Assembly: GCA_016124375.1 (NCBI GenBank)
Contig: WGNV01000001.1
Span: 467,093 to 531,092 of the forward strand
DNA from: Tepidisphaera sp.
GTDB lineage: Bacteria > Planctomycetota > Phycisphaerae > Phycisphaerales > UBA1924
DNA: 64,000 nucleotides
Reading direction: 5' to 3'
Shown here: piece after piece, positions 18,236 through 27,663 of the stretch
Position numbering within the stretch: position 1 is the first letter of the stretch
How the letters are laid out: every line of letters begins with the position of its first letter
The notes under the pieces: model-generated
The model's input: only the letters and a program-made list of their open reading frames with translations
Database searches by the model: none
Told to the model about the DNA's origin: nothing
Program-made: the position numbers and the translations under genes

Positions 18236-21200
18236 ATGCGCACGCGCCCTCATGTTGCCGCCGCCTTTGCGTTGCTCGCGCTTTCGGGCCTCGCCCACGC
18301 CCAGCAGAAGCGGGTCTACATCTGCCCCGACGACCACACGGATTACTTCTGGACCGCCAGCGACGAGGCGTATCGCGGCGCGTTCATCCGCATGATCGAC
18401 TACTACCTCGATCAGGCGGACCTGACCCAGAACAACCCGCCCGACTTCCGCCAGCGCTGGCACTGCGATGGCAGCCAGTGGCTGTGGGAATACGAGCGCA
18501 ACAAGACCGCTTCCGACTACCAGCGCCTCATCTCCCGCATCCGCGACGGCACCATCTCAGTCGCCCTCAATCCGCTGGTCATCAACAACGGGGGTTCGCC
18601 CGCCGAGGCGGTCATCCGGGGCATGTATTACCCGGGGCGCATCGAACGCCGCGAGGGCCTTCGCTTCAGCCTGGCGATGTACCAGGAGAACTCGACCTTT
18701 CCGCTGGGCCTGCCCGCGCTGTGGGCCGGCAGCGGGGCGCGGTACTCGTGGAAGGGCGTGTGCGACTGCGACACGCGCGTGCCCGACGCCACCAATCGCC
18801 CGCACGAGGTCTATCGCGCCCAGGGGCCCGACGGCTCGGGCGTCCTCATGAAATGGCAATCGCTGTTTGCGGGCGGGGCCAACCAATCCATCGGGGGCTA
18901 CGCCGAGGCGTACGACCCTGCTGCCGTCGTCGATCAGGTGACCACCAACGCACCCTTCAACGGCTTCGCGGCCAAGTGGCCTTTCCAGGTCATCGGCGCC
19001 GTCGGTCGCGGCTGGGACGGCTTCGAGTACGAGAGCAACGAGTTCGTCACGATCGCCCAGCAGAAGTCCAACGCCAGCCGCCGGGTGATCGTCGGCAGCG
19101 TCACCGATTTCTTTGAAGACTTCGCGGCTCAATACCCGCCGGCGACGCTGCCCGCCGTGTCACTTTCCTTTGGCAACGAGTGGGACGCGTACGCCTGCAC
19201 GATGGCGGAGCAGACCGCTCGCATCCGCCGCGCAACGGAACTGCTGCGCCCCGCCGAGGCCCTCAGCGTGCTGGCCAGCACCATCGATCCGGCGTTCATG
19301 GACGGGCGCGAGACGGCCCGCGACCTGGCGTTCCAGGATCTGGGTCTCTTCTTTGAGCACGACATGGGCATGGTCGGGCCGCCCGCGGGACAGGACGGCA
19401 TCAACCGTCGCATCGTGTGGCAGCACCAGGTGGCCGACGCCGCCGAGCAGTACGCGACGACCCTGCTGAACGACGCGGCTTCGCTGGTCGCGGCTCACAT
19501 CCCCGCGGGCCCGGCACCCCGCGCGTATGTCTTCAACCCTCTCTCGTGGGAACGCAGCGACGCCGCCGATCTCGCCTGGAGTGACCCCGCGCCCGTGCAC
19601 GTCGTCGATCTCGCCACCGGCCAGGAGGCCCCCTCGCAGCGCGTGACGATCAACGGCCAACCCTTCCTGAGGTTCTGGGCCGCCTCGCTGCCAAGCGTGG
19701 GCTATCGCGTGTACGAAATCCAGCCCGGCGCAGGCCAAGCCTTTGCCGACGCGGCCAGCGTCAGCGGCGGGCAAGCCGTCACCACCGCCACCTTCACCAT
19801 CGACGCCGACAATCGCGACGCCCTCTCCAACCACGCCCTCGCCGGGCCCGACGAGACCCGCGTCAGCGGCTACGCCCCGGACGACCGCTCGCTGTACTGG
19901 AGCAACGACGGCGACACGCAGACTGCCGCCCTCGAGTTCGCGTGCACCCTGCCCCGTGGCGCCACCATTCGCGAGGCACACCTCGAACTGCACGCCGTGC
20001 CGGCCGTGCCCAGCCCAAGCGGCGCCAGCGAAATCCATCTCTACGACGTCGACGACGCCGCGGCCTTCGTAAATGGCCCCTCGGGCGACCTGCTCACCTG
20101 GCACCCGACCTTCGCCACCACCATCGCGTGGCCTCAGACCGGCTGGAGCGCGGGCACAATCCAGGCCAGCCCCGACATCACAGCCCTCGTGCAGCACTAT
20201 GTCAATCGCCCCGGCTACCAGCCCGGCAACCACATCGGCCTGTGCATCACCGAGGGCTCCATCGCGCCCAATACGTACTACGGCTTCGACGATTTCTCCA
20301 AGCCGGGCGGCTCGCCGGCACGCCTCGTCGTCACCTATGACGACCCCAACGGCAATCCCTCGGGCAGTTCGCTCATCATCAACAACCAGCGCGATCGTGT
20401 CGAACTCGACGCCTCGGGCAAGATCACCAGTTGGGTGAACGCGGCCCTGGGAAATCGCGAGATGGCGGCCACCGTGAACGGCCGCGCGATCAACGACCTC
20501 GGCGGCTCGGGCGGCAGCGTGCAGGTCGAAAACGCCGGGCCGGTCTCCGTGACGCTGCTGGCGACGTCGTCGTCCCCCGTCGCCCACAACACGCGCGTGA
20601 CGCTCTATCGCCAGGGCGACCGTGTCGACATCGCCAACCAGATCACCCAAGGATTCGACAGCAACCTCGAGTGGGCCGAGAGTTTCGCGCTCGCCTCGCC
20701 CACGCTCCGCCACGAGGAACTGGGGGCGATCATCACCGCCGCCCTCGCCAGCCAGGGGGGCGATTACAGCAACACCAACGCCCGCTACGACCTTCTTACC
20801 TTGAACCACTTCGCCGACCTCACGCAGGCCGGCCCGACGCCCGTCGGCGTCACGCTCTCGAGCTGGGACTGCGATTTCATGACGCGCGGCAACAGCACGC
20901 CGTACGTCCTCGACACCACGACGCCCCAGCTCCGCGTCATCGCCGGGGGCAAGGTGGTGTCGCCCGGCATCGGCATCCCAAATCAACTCGGCGACACGCT
21001 GTTCACGCAGCGCTTCGCGCTGCGGGCGCGCGGGGCGCAGAACGACGCCTCCTCGATGCGCTTCGCCCTCGAACACCAGAATCCGCCCATCACGCGCCTC
21101 GTCACCGGCGCTTCTCCCACGCTTGCAACGTCTCCCACCTCGCTGCTGAGCGTTGACCAGCCGGGCGTGATCGCGTGGGCCTTCAAAGTGGCCGACGACG

Positions 21201-21622
21201 GCTGGAACAGCCCCGATGGCGGCATTGCCCTGCGCCTGTGGAACGTGGGCGACGCCGCGAGCACGGCCGCCATCACCCTCGCGCCCGCCCTTGCCGGCCC
21301 CGCGATCGTCTCGACGCACATCGAAACGCCCGATCCGACGCTGGGCCCCGCACCCACGCCTCTGCCCCAGGGGTTCGCCGCGGCCTTCGCTCGCCAGCAA
21401 CTCCGCACGTTCCGCGTCACGCCCGCCGCCCCGCCCGCGTGCGACCCGGATGTGAACCAAGACGGCGTCGCCGACCAGGGCGATGTGGATTATCTCATAA
21501 ACGTCATCGCCGGCGGCGAAAACCCCAGCGGCATCGACCCCGATTTCAACCAGGACGGCGTCGCCGACCAGGGCGACGTCGACGCGATCATCAACGTCGT
21601 GGCGGGCGGCCAGTGCCCATGA
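18236..21622 (+). CDS. secreted GH38-like (alpha-mannosidase-related) protein with DNRLRE-like insert and dockerin tail
   Basis: A signal peptide (residues 1-22, AHAQ) leads into an N-terminal domain resembling GH38: ICPDDHTDYFWT (29-40) matches the zinc-binding H-x-D strand (His34, Asp36), and a later beta-sandwich (about 710-1060; RVELDASGKITSW) resembles the mannosidase C-terminal domain. Between them, about 550-700, is a DNRLRE-like carbohydrate-associated module (LEFACTLPRGATIREAHLEL). The last 60 residues are two dockerin-like loops, ending GGQCP. The GH38 nucleophile motif (NGGW-x3-DE) is not found; the closest stretch is INNGGSPAEA, so catalytic activity is doubtful. The assignment rests on motif resemblance only. 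Confidence 0.65.
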   Translation: MRTRPHVAAAFALLALSGLAHAQQKRVYICPDDHTDYFWTASDEAYRGAFIRMIDYYLDQADLTQNNPPDFRQRWHCDGSQWLWEYERNKTASDYQRLISRIRDGTISVALNPLVINNGGSPAEAVIRGMYYPGRIERREGLRFSLAMYQENSTFPLGLPALWAGSGARYSWKGVCDCDTRVPDATNRPHEVYRAQGPDGSGVLMKWQSLFAGGANQSIGGYAEAYDPAAVVDQVTTNAPFNGFAAKWPFQVIGAVGRGWDGFEYESNEFVTIAQQKSNASRRVIVGSVTDFFEDFAAQYPPATLPAVSLSFGNEWDAYACTMAEQTARIRRATELLRPAEALSVLASTIDPAFMDGRETARDLAFQDLGLFFEHDMGMVGPPAGQDGINRRIVWQHQVADAAEQYATTLLNDAASLVAAHIPAGPAPRAYVFNPLSWERSDAADLAWSDPAPVHVVDLATGQEAPSQRVTINGQPFLRFWAASLPSVGYRVYEIQPGAGQAFADAASVSGGQAVTTATFTIDADNRDALSNHALAGPDETRVSGYAPDDRSLYWSNDGDTQTAALEFACTLPRGATIREAHLELHAVPAVPSPSGASEIHLYDVDDAAAFVNGPSGDLLTWHPTFATTIAWPQTGWSAGTIQASPDITALVQHYVNRPGYQPGNHIGLCITEGSIAPNTYYGFDDFSKPGGSPARLVVTYDDPNGNPSGSSLIINNQRDRVELDASGKITSWVNAALGNREMAATVNGRAINDLGGSGGSVQVENAGPVSVTLLATSSSPVAHNTRVTLYRQGDRVDIANQITQGFDSNLEWAESFALASPTLRHEELGAIITAALASQGGDYSNTNARYDLLTLNHFADLTQAGPTPVGVTLSSWDCDFMTRGNSTPYVLDTTTPQLRVIAGGKVVSPGIGIPNQLGDTLFTQRFALRARGAQNDASSMRFALEHQNPPITRLVTGASPTLATSPTSLLSVDQPGVIAWAFKVADDGWNSPDGGIALRLWNVGDAASTAAITLAPALAGPAIVSTHIETPDPTLGPAPTPLPQGFAAAFARQQLRTFRVTPAAPPACDPDVNQDGVADQGDVDYLINVIAGGENPSGIDPDFNQDGVADQGDVDAIINVVAGGQCP

Positions 21623-21631
21623 CGTTGCCCG

Positions 21632-23212
21632 CTATGGCGGCGTGACGCCCAGCTTGGCAAGGATCGCCTCCCGAACCGTCTTGGCGTCGGCCTTGCCGCC
21701 GGCGAGTTTCATCACTTCGCCGACAAGCCGCCCAACCGCCTGCACCTTGCCGGCGCGCACGTCGGCCGCCACCTTGTCGTTGGCCGCGAGCACCGTGTCG
21801 ATCCACCCCGACATCGCCGCGTCGTCGCGCTCGATGATCAGCCCGCGGGCGAGCGCGATCTCCCTCGCGCCCGGGCCGCCCGCGCCGCCCCCGGCGCACA
21901 ACTCCCCAAACACCACATCCACCGCCTGGTTGTTGATTTGACCCTTCTCGCGCAACAGCACCAACTCCGCCAGCGCCGCGGCGCTCAGGCCCAGTTCGTG
22001 CATCATCTTGCCCTGCTCGTTGGCACGCCTCGCCCCGCTCTGCAGCAGCACATTGGCCGTCGCCTTGCCCGCGCGGCTGCGCACGACGCCCCCCAGCACC
22101 ACGCCATCCACCGCCCGCTCGAAGTAGTCGCTCGTCGCCCGCTCCTCCACCAACTGCGAGGCTTCCTTCACGCCGAGCTCGTACTCCTTCACGCAGCGCT
22201 CGAGCCTGGCCAGGGACATCTCGGGCAGCCGCCCGCGCACTTCCTCCACCCACGCCTCATCCACATCCAGCGCCGGCAAATCCGGATCCGGGAAATATCG
22301 ATAGTCCTGTGCGTCTTCCTTCTCGCGTTGCACCACTGTGAGATTGCGCACGTCGTCCCACCCGCGCGTGGTCTTCTGCCCCGGGCCCATTTCGCGTCCG
22401 TCTTCCACCCACCTCGCGGGTTGCTGGGCAAGCTCGAACTCGATCGCGCCCTTCACCGACTTGAACGAGTTCAGGTTTTTCACTTCCACGATCGGCGTCG
22501 TGATCAGCCGCCCGTCGCGCAGCGCCAGTTTGCAGTTGATGTTCGGTTCAAACCGCATCTGCCCGCGCTGCATCACGCCCTCGGTCACGCCCGCATAGCG
22601 GCAGATCTCCCGCAGCAGCCTGCAAAACAGCACCACCTGATCGGCGCTGCGAAAATCCGGCTGCGTCACGATCTCCAGCAGCGGCGTGCCCGCGCGGTTG
22701 TAGTCTGCCAGCGTGACATCGATCGCCCCGCCCCCCGGCGCTTCGTGCAGCAGCTTGCCCGCGTCCTCTTCCAGGTGCGCCCGCACGATGCCGATGCGCG
22801 TGGTCGGGCCATCAAAGTCGGGGTAGCCCAGCGCATCAGCCGCGGGCAGGTCAAAGGCCCCGTCGAAGCACAGCGGCATGTCATACTGGCTGATCTGGTA
22901 ACTCTTGGGCAGGTCGGGGTAAAAGTAACTCTTTCGGTCCCACTTGGTGCGGCGCGCGATCTGGCAGTTGAGCGCCAGCCCCACGGCCATCGCCATCTCG
23001 ACCGCCGCCATGTTGAGCGTGGGCAGCGCCCCGGGCAGGCCCAGCACCGTCGGGTCGATGAACGAGTTGGGCGGCGCGTCATGAGCACCCGCGAACGCCG
23101 GGCTCAGCGCACGGCTGAACATCTTGGTGCGCGTCGCCAGCTCCACGTGCACCTCAAGCCCCACGATGAGCGACACCGACTCGACATCTTCCAATCGCCG
23201 CGCGTGAGCCAT
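21632..23212 (-). CDS. gatB: aspartyl/glutamyl-tRNA(Asn/Gln) amidotransferase subunit B
   Basis: GatB phosphorylates and, with GatA-derived ammonia, amidates misacylated Glu-tRNA(Gln) or Asp-tRNA(Asn). The 526-residue product carries the expected LIVGLEVHVEL near residue 10-20, DPTVLGLPGALP, KSYFYPDLPKSYQISQYD, and the C-terminal YqeY-like helical domain ending in GKADAKTVREAILAKLG. The ATG at 23212 has GGGGAGG seven bases upstream; an upstream in-frame GTG would add eight residues but lacks a ribosome site. GatA and GatC are not in the window. It is tail-to-tail with the GH38-like gene, nine bases apart. Confidence 0.96.
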   Translation of the reverse strand: MAHARRLEDVESVSLIVGLEVHVELATRTKMFSRALSPAFAGAHDAPPNSFIDPTVLGLPGALPTLNMAAVEMAMAVGLALNCQIARRTKWDRKSYFYPDLPKSYQISQYDMPLCFDGAFDLPAADALGYPDFDGPTTRIGIVRAHLEEDAGKLLHEAPGGGAIDVTLADYNRAGTPLLEIVTQPDFRSADQVVLFCRLLREICRYAGVTEGVMQRGQMRFEPNINCKLALRDGRLITTPIVEVKNLNSFKSVKGAIEFELAQQPARWVEDGREMGPGQKTTRGWDDVRNLTVVQREKEDAQDYRYFPDPDLPALDVDEAWVEEVRGRLPEMSLARLERCVKEYELGVKEASQLVEERATSDYFERAVDGVVLGGVVRSRAGKATANVLLQSGARRANEQGKMMHELGLSAAALAELVLLREKGQINNQAVDVVFGELCAGGGAGGPGAREIALARGLIIERDDAAMSGWIDTVLAANDKVAADVRAGKVQAVGRLVGEVMKLAGGKADAKTVREAILAKLGVTPP

Positions 23213-23252
23213 GACAAACCTCCCCGCCGCAATCACCTTCCGGTTTCTCTCT

Positions 23253-23334
23253 CCGGTCTCCTCTTCCTCTTCCTCCTCGCCGCTCTGCCGTCTTTTCCGC
23301 CTTCTTCTCTGTGCCTCTGCACCTCTCTGGTGAA
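23253..23334 (-). repeat. dispersed purine-rich repeat, copy A
   Basis: Read on the minus strand, this 82-base block in the gap upstream of gatB starts TTCACCA, continues with GCAGAGGCACAGAGAAGAA and ends GGAAGAGGAGACCGG. It matches the block at 42347-42445 on the plus strand: the first 33 bases differ at two positions, and the middle differs by indels. No coding potential is evident. It lies between gatB and the glycosyltransferase gene. Confidence 0.75.
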
Positions 23335-23357
23335 CTTGTCTTGGCGGGTCGCGTCAC

Positions 23358-25118
23358 TCATCCCAGGCGTGCCAGCCCCCGCAGCGCCTGCTCGAACCGC
23401 GCTGCAAACCCCGCCCCATCACACAATACGCCCTCGCGCATCCGCCGCCGCAGATCGCGCCGCAGTTCCGCACGCCGCCCCACATCCGCCGCCAGCCCCG
23501 CCGCGAGCCGCACATACTCGCCCTCGTCGCGCGCGACCAGCGCCTCCAGCCCCACCCCGCGCAGCAGCGTCACGCCCACTCGCCCCGCGTGCATGTTGCC
23601 CGCCAGCGTCACCACCGGCACACCCATCCACAGCGCCTCGCACGTCGTCGTTGTGCCCGCATACGGCACCGGATCGAGCGCGACGTCCACCTCCTGATAC
23701 GCCGCCAGATGCCCGCTCGTTCCCGCGACCGGCCCGCGAAGTTCCAGCCGCGACGCATCAACGCCACCCGCCCCGAACATCGCCGCCACGCGCCGCCTGA
23801 GCCCCTCGTCCTCGAAGTTCACGGCTTTCAAAAGCAACCTCGACCCCGGCGCCGCCGCCAGCACCCTGGCCCACAGCGCGATCACGCGCGGGTTGAGTTT
23901 CTGCGCCGCGTTGAACGAGCCGAACGTCACCACACCGCTCGCTGCGCTCGGCGGCGCTCCAGCCTCCGGCGCTCCCGTCGGCGGCTCAAAACACACAAAG
24001 CACGGATCCATCCGCACCAATCGCTCGCTCGCCCGCGCGTCCGCCTCGCCCGCAGGGTCCGTATTCGAATCCACCAGCCGCGCATCAATCGTCGTCAGGC
24101 CTGTGGTATTGGGATATCCCAGCCACGTCACCATCAACGGCGACGGCCGCGCGTTCATCGCCGCCAGGCTGTGCGCCTGCGTGTGCCCGCTGAGTTCGAC
24201 GCACACATCCAGCCCATCCGCGCGGATCGCCGCGGCGAGCTGCTCATCGTTCACCCGATCCATCACCCGCCACACGTCCGCCAGCCCGCGCAGTCGCGCC
24301 GTCACCTCGTCAGCGATCGCGTTGGTCTGATACACCACGATCTCCATCGTCGCGCGATTGCGCCCCTTGAGCAGCGGCTCCACAAACGACGCGACGGAGT
24401 GCTGGCGCAGATCGGGGCTCACCAACCCTACCCGCAGCCGCTTGCCCGCGCCTGCCGGTAGGACAGGCGTCCCGCCTGTCCGCGCGTCGCCCAACGCCCC
24501 CATCACCTCCCCATATCGCCGATGCACCCGCCACACCTCGTCGGGCGTCGCCAGTTCGTCATAGTTGCTCAGCAGCGCCGCCCCGCTGGCCAACTGCGGC
24601 GACGCCGGGTTCGCCTCACTCAAGCCCCGCACCAGCGCCGCCGCCTCGTGCCCGCGCGCGGTGTTCAGCAGCACTCCGGCGAGCAGGCTTTGCGCCCCCG
24701 CGTCGCCGGGGTGCCGCGTCAACCACTCGCGGCACATCCGCTCCGCCTCCTCAAACCGCCTCGCTTCACTCAGCGCCGCCGCCAGCCCCACAAACGCCGG
24801 CCCAAACTCCGGGTCCGCCCTCACCGCCTCGCGAAGGGCGGCCATCGCCTGTTCATTCTTCCGCATCGCCTGGCACAACTGCGCCAGTTCCACCAGCAAC
24901 CCCGGGTTGCCGGGGATCAACTCCGCCGCCCGCGCCGCAAAGTGCTGCGCCTGGGGGATCTGCCCGGCCATCAGGCTCGCGCGCGACAGCAGATGCGCCG
25001 CCCACCCATCGCGGGGCGACCCCTGCGCCAGCCGCTGCGCCTGCGCCCGCGCCGCATCCACCTTGCCCTGCTCGAGCAACGCGGCCACCTGCGCATGCCT
25101 GGGCCCCCACTGGCTCAT
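23358..25118 (-). CDS. SPINDLY/GT41-type TPR glycosyltransferase, second of a pair
   Basis: The 586-residue protein has N-terminal TPR-like helices (about 1-200), a short linker, then a GT41 domain with RLRVGLVSPDLRQHSV, VCVELSGHTQAHSL, WLGYPNTTGL, FGSFNAAQKLNPRVI and the nucleotide-sugar site TTTTCEALWMGVPVVTLAG. Family members put O-linked GlcNAc or fucose on Ser/Thr of proteins. Its ATG overlaps the TGA of the preceding gene (ATGA, 25115-25118), so translation is coupled. A longer frame to 25397 would overlap its neighbour extensively and reads as low complexity. The linker (about residues 205-220) contains a copy of a dispersed DNA repeat. Acceptors unknown. Confidence 0.9.
   Translation of the reverse strand: MSQWGPRHAQVAALLEQGKVDAARAQAQRLAQGSPRDGWAAHLLSRASLMAGQIPQAQHFAARAAELIPGNPGLLVELAQLCQAMRKNEQAMAALREAVRADPEFGPAFVGLAAALSEARRFEEAERMCREWLTRHPGDAGAQSLLAGVLLNTARGHEAAALVRGLSEANPASPQLASGAALLSNYDELATPDEVWRVHRRYGEVMGALGDARTGGTPVLPAGAGKRLRVGLVSPDLRQHSVASFVEPLLKGRNRATMEIVVYQTNAIADEVTARLRGLADVWRVMDRVNDEQLAAAIRADGLDVCVELSGHTQAHSLAAMNARPSPLMVTWLGYPNTTGLTTIDARLVDSNTDPAGEADARASERLVRMDPCFVCFEPPTGAPEAGAPPSAASGVVTFGSFNAAQKLNPRVIALWARVLAAAPGSRLLLKAVNFEDEGLRRRVAAMFGAGGVDASRLELRGPVAGTSGHLAAYQEVDVALDPVPYAGTTTTCEALWMGVPVVTLAGNMHAGRVGVTLLRGVGLEALVARDEGEYVRLAAGLAADVGRRAELRRDLRRRMREGVLCDGAGFAARFEQALRGLARLG
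24457..24481. repeat. dispersed ACAGGCG palindrome embedded in a coding region
   Basis: GGACAGGCGTCCCGCCTGTCC (24461-24480 plus one base) is preceded by GGTA. The core resembles the right end of the element at 54781-54893 (GGCACAGGCGGGACGCCTGT there), including the GGTAGG flank. Read in the gene's frame it encodes TGGTPVLPAG, in the linker between the TPR and transferase domains. The paralogous gene upstream lacks it. Confidence 0.7.
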
Positions 25119-26860
25119 CGCTTCACGCCCTCTTCCGCGATCGCTCGCAGCATCCTCCCAAACCTCGCCGCAAACCCCGCCCCATCGCACAGCACACTGG
25201 CGCGCACGCGCTCCCGCAATCCTCCGCGCAGCCCCGCCAAGCGCTCCGCGTCCATCACCAACCCCGCCGCAATCTCCACATACTCCTCCTCGCGCTTCGC
25301 CACCAACTCTTGCAGCCCCACGGCCTGCAACAAACTCACCCCCACCCGCGACGCGTGCACGCCCCCCGCCAGCGTCACCACCGGCACGCCCATCCACATC
25401 GCCTCCAGCGTCGTCGTCGTGCCGTGATACGGATACGTGTCCAGTGCCACATCCCCCGCGTGATACGCCGCCAGATGTTCCGCCCGCCCCTTGGTCGGCG
25501 ACAACACCTCCACCCGCTCCCGCGCCACGCCAGCCGCCGCCAATCGCCCCAGCACCTCTTCCCGCAGCGCCGCCTCAGAAAAGTGCGCCGCCTTCAGCAC
25601 CAGCCGCGAGCCCGGCACGCTCTCCATCACCTTCGCCCACAGCCCCAACACCCGCGGGCTCAACTTCGGCGCCGCGTTGAACGACACGAACGTCGGCGCT
25701 CGCCCCGCGTCCCGCGCCCGCACCTCCGGCGCTTCCATCGGCGGCTCAAAGCACACAAAGCACGGGTCCAGCCGCACCAGCCGCTCCGTCGCGTGCCCAT
25801 CCGCCTCGCCCACCGGGTCAGTCCGCGAATCCACGATCCGCACATCCACCCCTCGCACGCCCGTCGTATTCGGATACCCCAAATACGTCGCCACCACCCG
25901 CGCCGGGTGCGCCGCCATCGCCCCCAAACTGTGCCCCTTGGTGTGCCCGCTCAACTCCACGCACACATCCAGCTCATCCCGCGCGATCAGCCCCGCCAGC
26001 GCCGCGTCCGACACATTGCCGCACTCCCGCCACACCTCCACCAGCCCGCGGCACACCCTTGTCGTCTCATCCTCAAACCGATTCGTGAAGTACGCAAACG
26101 TCTGAAACTCGCCCCGGCTCAGGTGCCGCAGCAAAGGCAGCATGAACATCGCCACGCTGTGCCCGCGAAGGTCCGGGCTCACAAAGCCCACGCGCAGCCG
26201 CCCGGGCGTCCTCGCCCCGCGGGGCGTCAGGTCCGGCGCGCCGCGCGACGCCAGCGCTCCGTACGCCTCGTGCGCCGCCCGCACCCGCCCTGGCTCCACC
26301 CCATCCACATAGTTCATCACCAGCGCCCGCGTCGAGAGCACAAACGCGTCGTCGGGGTACTTCGCCGCCAGCCCGTCCAGCGCTGCCAGCGCCCCCGCCG
26401 CGTCCCCGCAGTCCAGCAGCGTGTTCGCCCGCGTGACCAGCAAATCGTGATCTTCCGGCGCCGCCTTCAGCCCCGCGGCACACCGCTCCCTGGCCGCGGC
26501 ATGCTTCCCCTGCTCCAGCAAACACAGCGTCGCCAGTTGATGCGTCTCCCCGCTCCCCGGCTCCAGCCGCGTCGCCGCGTCGATCTCCTTCATCGCCTCG
26601 TCAAACCGCCGCTCGGTCGCCAACAGCCCCGCCAGGTTCATGCGTGCCCGAAAGTCCTGCGGGCTCAGCCCCGCCGCCTTCTGCGCATAAAAAATCGCCT
26701 GGGGCACCTCCCCCAGGTTCATCAAGATCAACGCCATCAGGCTCGCCGCCGCCGCGTCCGCCGGGGCGCTCTGCACCAATCGGCGGCACGCAACCTTGGC
26801 CTGCTCGTTCTTGCCCTGCGATACCAACTCGCGGATCTGGTCCAGCCGCACGCCCGTCAT
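25115..26860 (-). CDS. SPINDLY/GT41-type TPR glycosyltransferase, first of a pair
   Basis: This 581-residue paralogue has TPR-like repeats (about 1-200) and a GT41 domain with RLRVGFVSPDLRGHSVAMF, VCVELSGHTKGHSLGAM, YLGYPNTTGV, VSFNAAPKLSPRVLGLW and TTTTLEAMWMGVPVVTLAGG. It is colinear with the downstream copy throughout, so the pair arose by tandem duplication and then diverged. ATG 26860 is preferred to GTG 26869 because TACAGT (26868-26873) lies seven bases upstream. Cytoplasmic protein glycosylation is the family role; likely targets include surface or secreted proteins, but this is inference. Confidence 0.9.
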   Translation of the reverse strand: MTGVRLDQIRELVSQGKNEQAKVACRRLVQSAPADAAAASLMALILMNLGEVPQAIFYAQKAAGLSPQDFRARMNLAGLLATERRFDEAMKEIDAATRLEPGSGETHQLATLCLLEQGKHAAARERCAAGLKAAPEDHDLLVTRANTLLDCGDAAGALAALDGLAAKYPDDAFVLSTRALVMNYVDGVEPGRVRAAHEAYGALASRGAPDLTPRGARTPGRLRVGFVSPDLRGHSVAMFMLPLLRHLSRGEFQTFAYFTNRFEDETTRVCRGLVEVWRECGNVSDAALAGLIARDELDVCVELSGHTKGHSLGAMAAHPARVVATYLGYPNTTGVRGVDVRIVDSRTDPVGEADGHATERLVRLDPCFVCFEPPMEAPEVRARDAGRAPTFVSFNAAPKLSPRVLGLWAKVMESVPGSRLVLKAAHFSEAALREEVLGRLAAAGVARERVEVLSPTKGRAEHLAAYHAGDVALDTYPYHGTTTTLEAMWMGVPVVTLAGGVHASRVGVSLLQAVGLQELVAKREEEYVEIAAGLVMDAERLAGLRGGLRERVRASVLCDGAGFAARFGRMLRAIAEEGVKR

Positions 26861-26886
26861 GCCGCCCACTGTAGCGGCCGACGCTC

Positions 26887-27663
26887 TCAGCCCGCCTTGC
26901 CCGGCTCGGGCCGCCGTCCCAGGGCCAGCGCCACCAGTTCCCCACGCGATGTCGCGCCCATCTTCCGATGCAGACTCTTCACGTGATCATGCACCGTGTG
27001 CGGGCTGCGGCTCAGTTGCTGCGCAATCTCCCTCACCGAATACCCCATCACCAGCAGGTCCAACACTTCCTGCTCGCGGGCCGTCACCCAGTCCGATTCG
27101 CGCCGCCTCGAACACCCGATCGCGCCGCACGCCACCTCCGCCGCCACCGGCAGCAACGCCCCCAGCGCGTCCACACACCACCCCGTCGCTGCTTGCTCGG
27201 ACGATCCCACCATCACCATCAACGTCGGGCCGTCCGGGCTCATCGGCGCTTTGCCCATCACCACCGAATCAACCCCCAGCGATCGCCAGCCAGGTTCCAG
27301 CGACCCGGTCTCCGCGGCTGACGCAACCCGCACCGATCGTTCCCCCGCGCCGCAACACTCCCCCGAAATCGCATCAATCCGGCAACGCAGATCCATCAAC
27401 TGCGACTCAGGCATTCCACCAGTGCCGCCCACCCCACCGACCCACGTGTGCGTCACACGTCCTGCTCCGGCATTTTCACAAATCGCAACCACGCCGACTC
27501 CGCCCGGCATCAGGTGTGCCAGCGCCGACGCCGTCCGATCGCACCAGTCGTGCACCGGCACCGCCGGCAACCTCGACAACAGGCGGCACACCGTCGCCAG
27601 GCGTCGGTAGGCGTCAATTGCCTCCAACGCCCGGTCTTCCACAAGGGTCGCGCCAACGGACAT
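26887..27663 (-). CDS. LuxR-type transcriptional regulator
   Basis: The 258-residue protein ends in a LuxR/FixJ helix-turn-helix: TAREQEVLDLLVMGYSVREI followed by AQQLSRSPHTVHDHVKSLHR, residues about 192-240. The N-terminal 185 residues look like a GAF-type sensory domain (repeated cysteines, for example GECCGAGERSV), with no phosphoacceptor receiver. ATG 27663 has GGGGAG seven bases upstream and is preferred over the TTG at 27678. The stop is 26 bases before the first glycosyltransferase gene on the same strand, so it may regulate or share transcription with that pair. The signal it senses is unknown. Confidence 0.85.
   Translation of the reverse strand: MSVGATLVEDRALEAIDAYRRLATVCRLLSRLPAVPVHDWCDRTASALAHLMPGGVGVVAICENAGAGRVTHTWVGGVGGTGGMPESQLMDLRCRIDAISGECCGAGERSVRVASAAETGSLEPGWRSLGVDSVVMGKAPMSPDGPTLMVMVGSSEQAATGWCVDALGALLPVAAEVACGAIGCSRRRESDWVTAREQEVLDLLVMGYSVREIAQQLSRSPHTVHDHVKSLHRKMGATSRGELVALALGRRPEPGKAG

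Noticed and set aside
19160..21460. 766-codon minus-strand frame opposite the GH38-like gene
   Set aside because: Gly/Arg/Val-rich antisense shadow with no domain; the sense frame has a signal peptide and dockerin tail.
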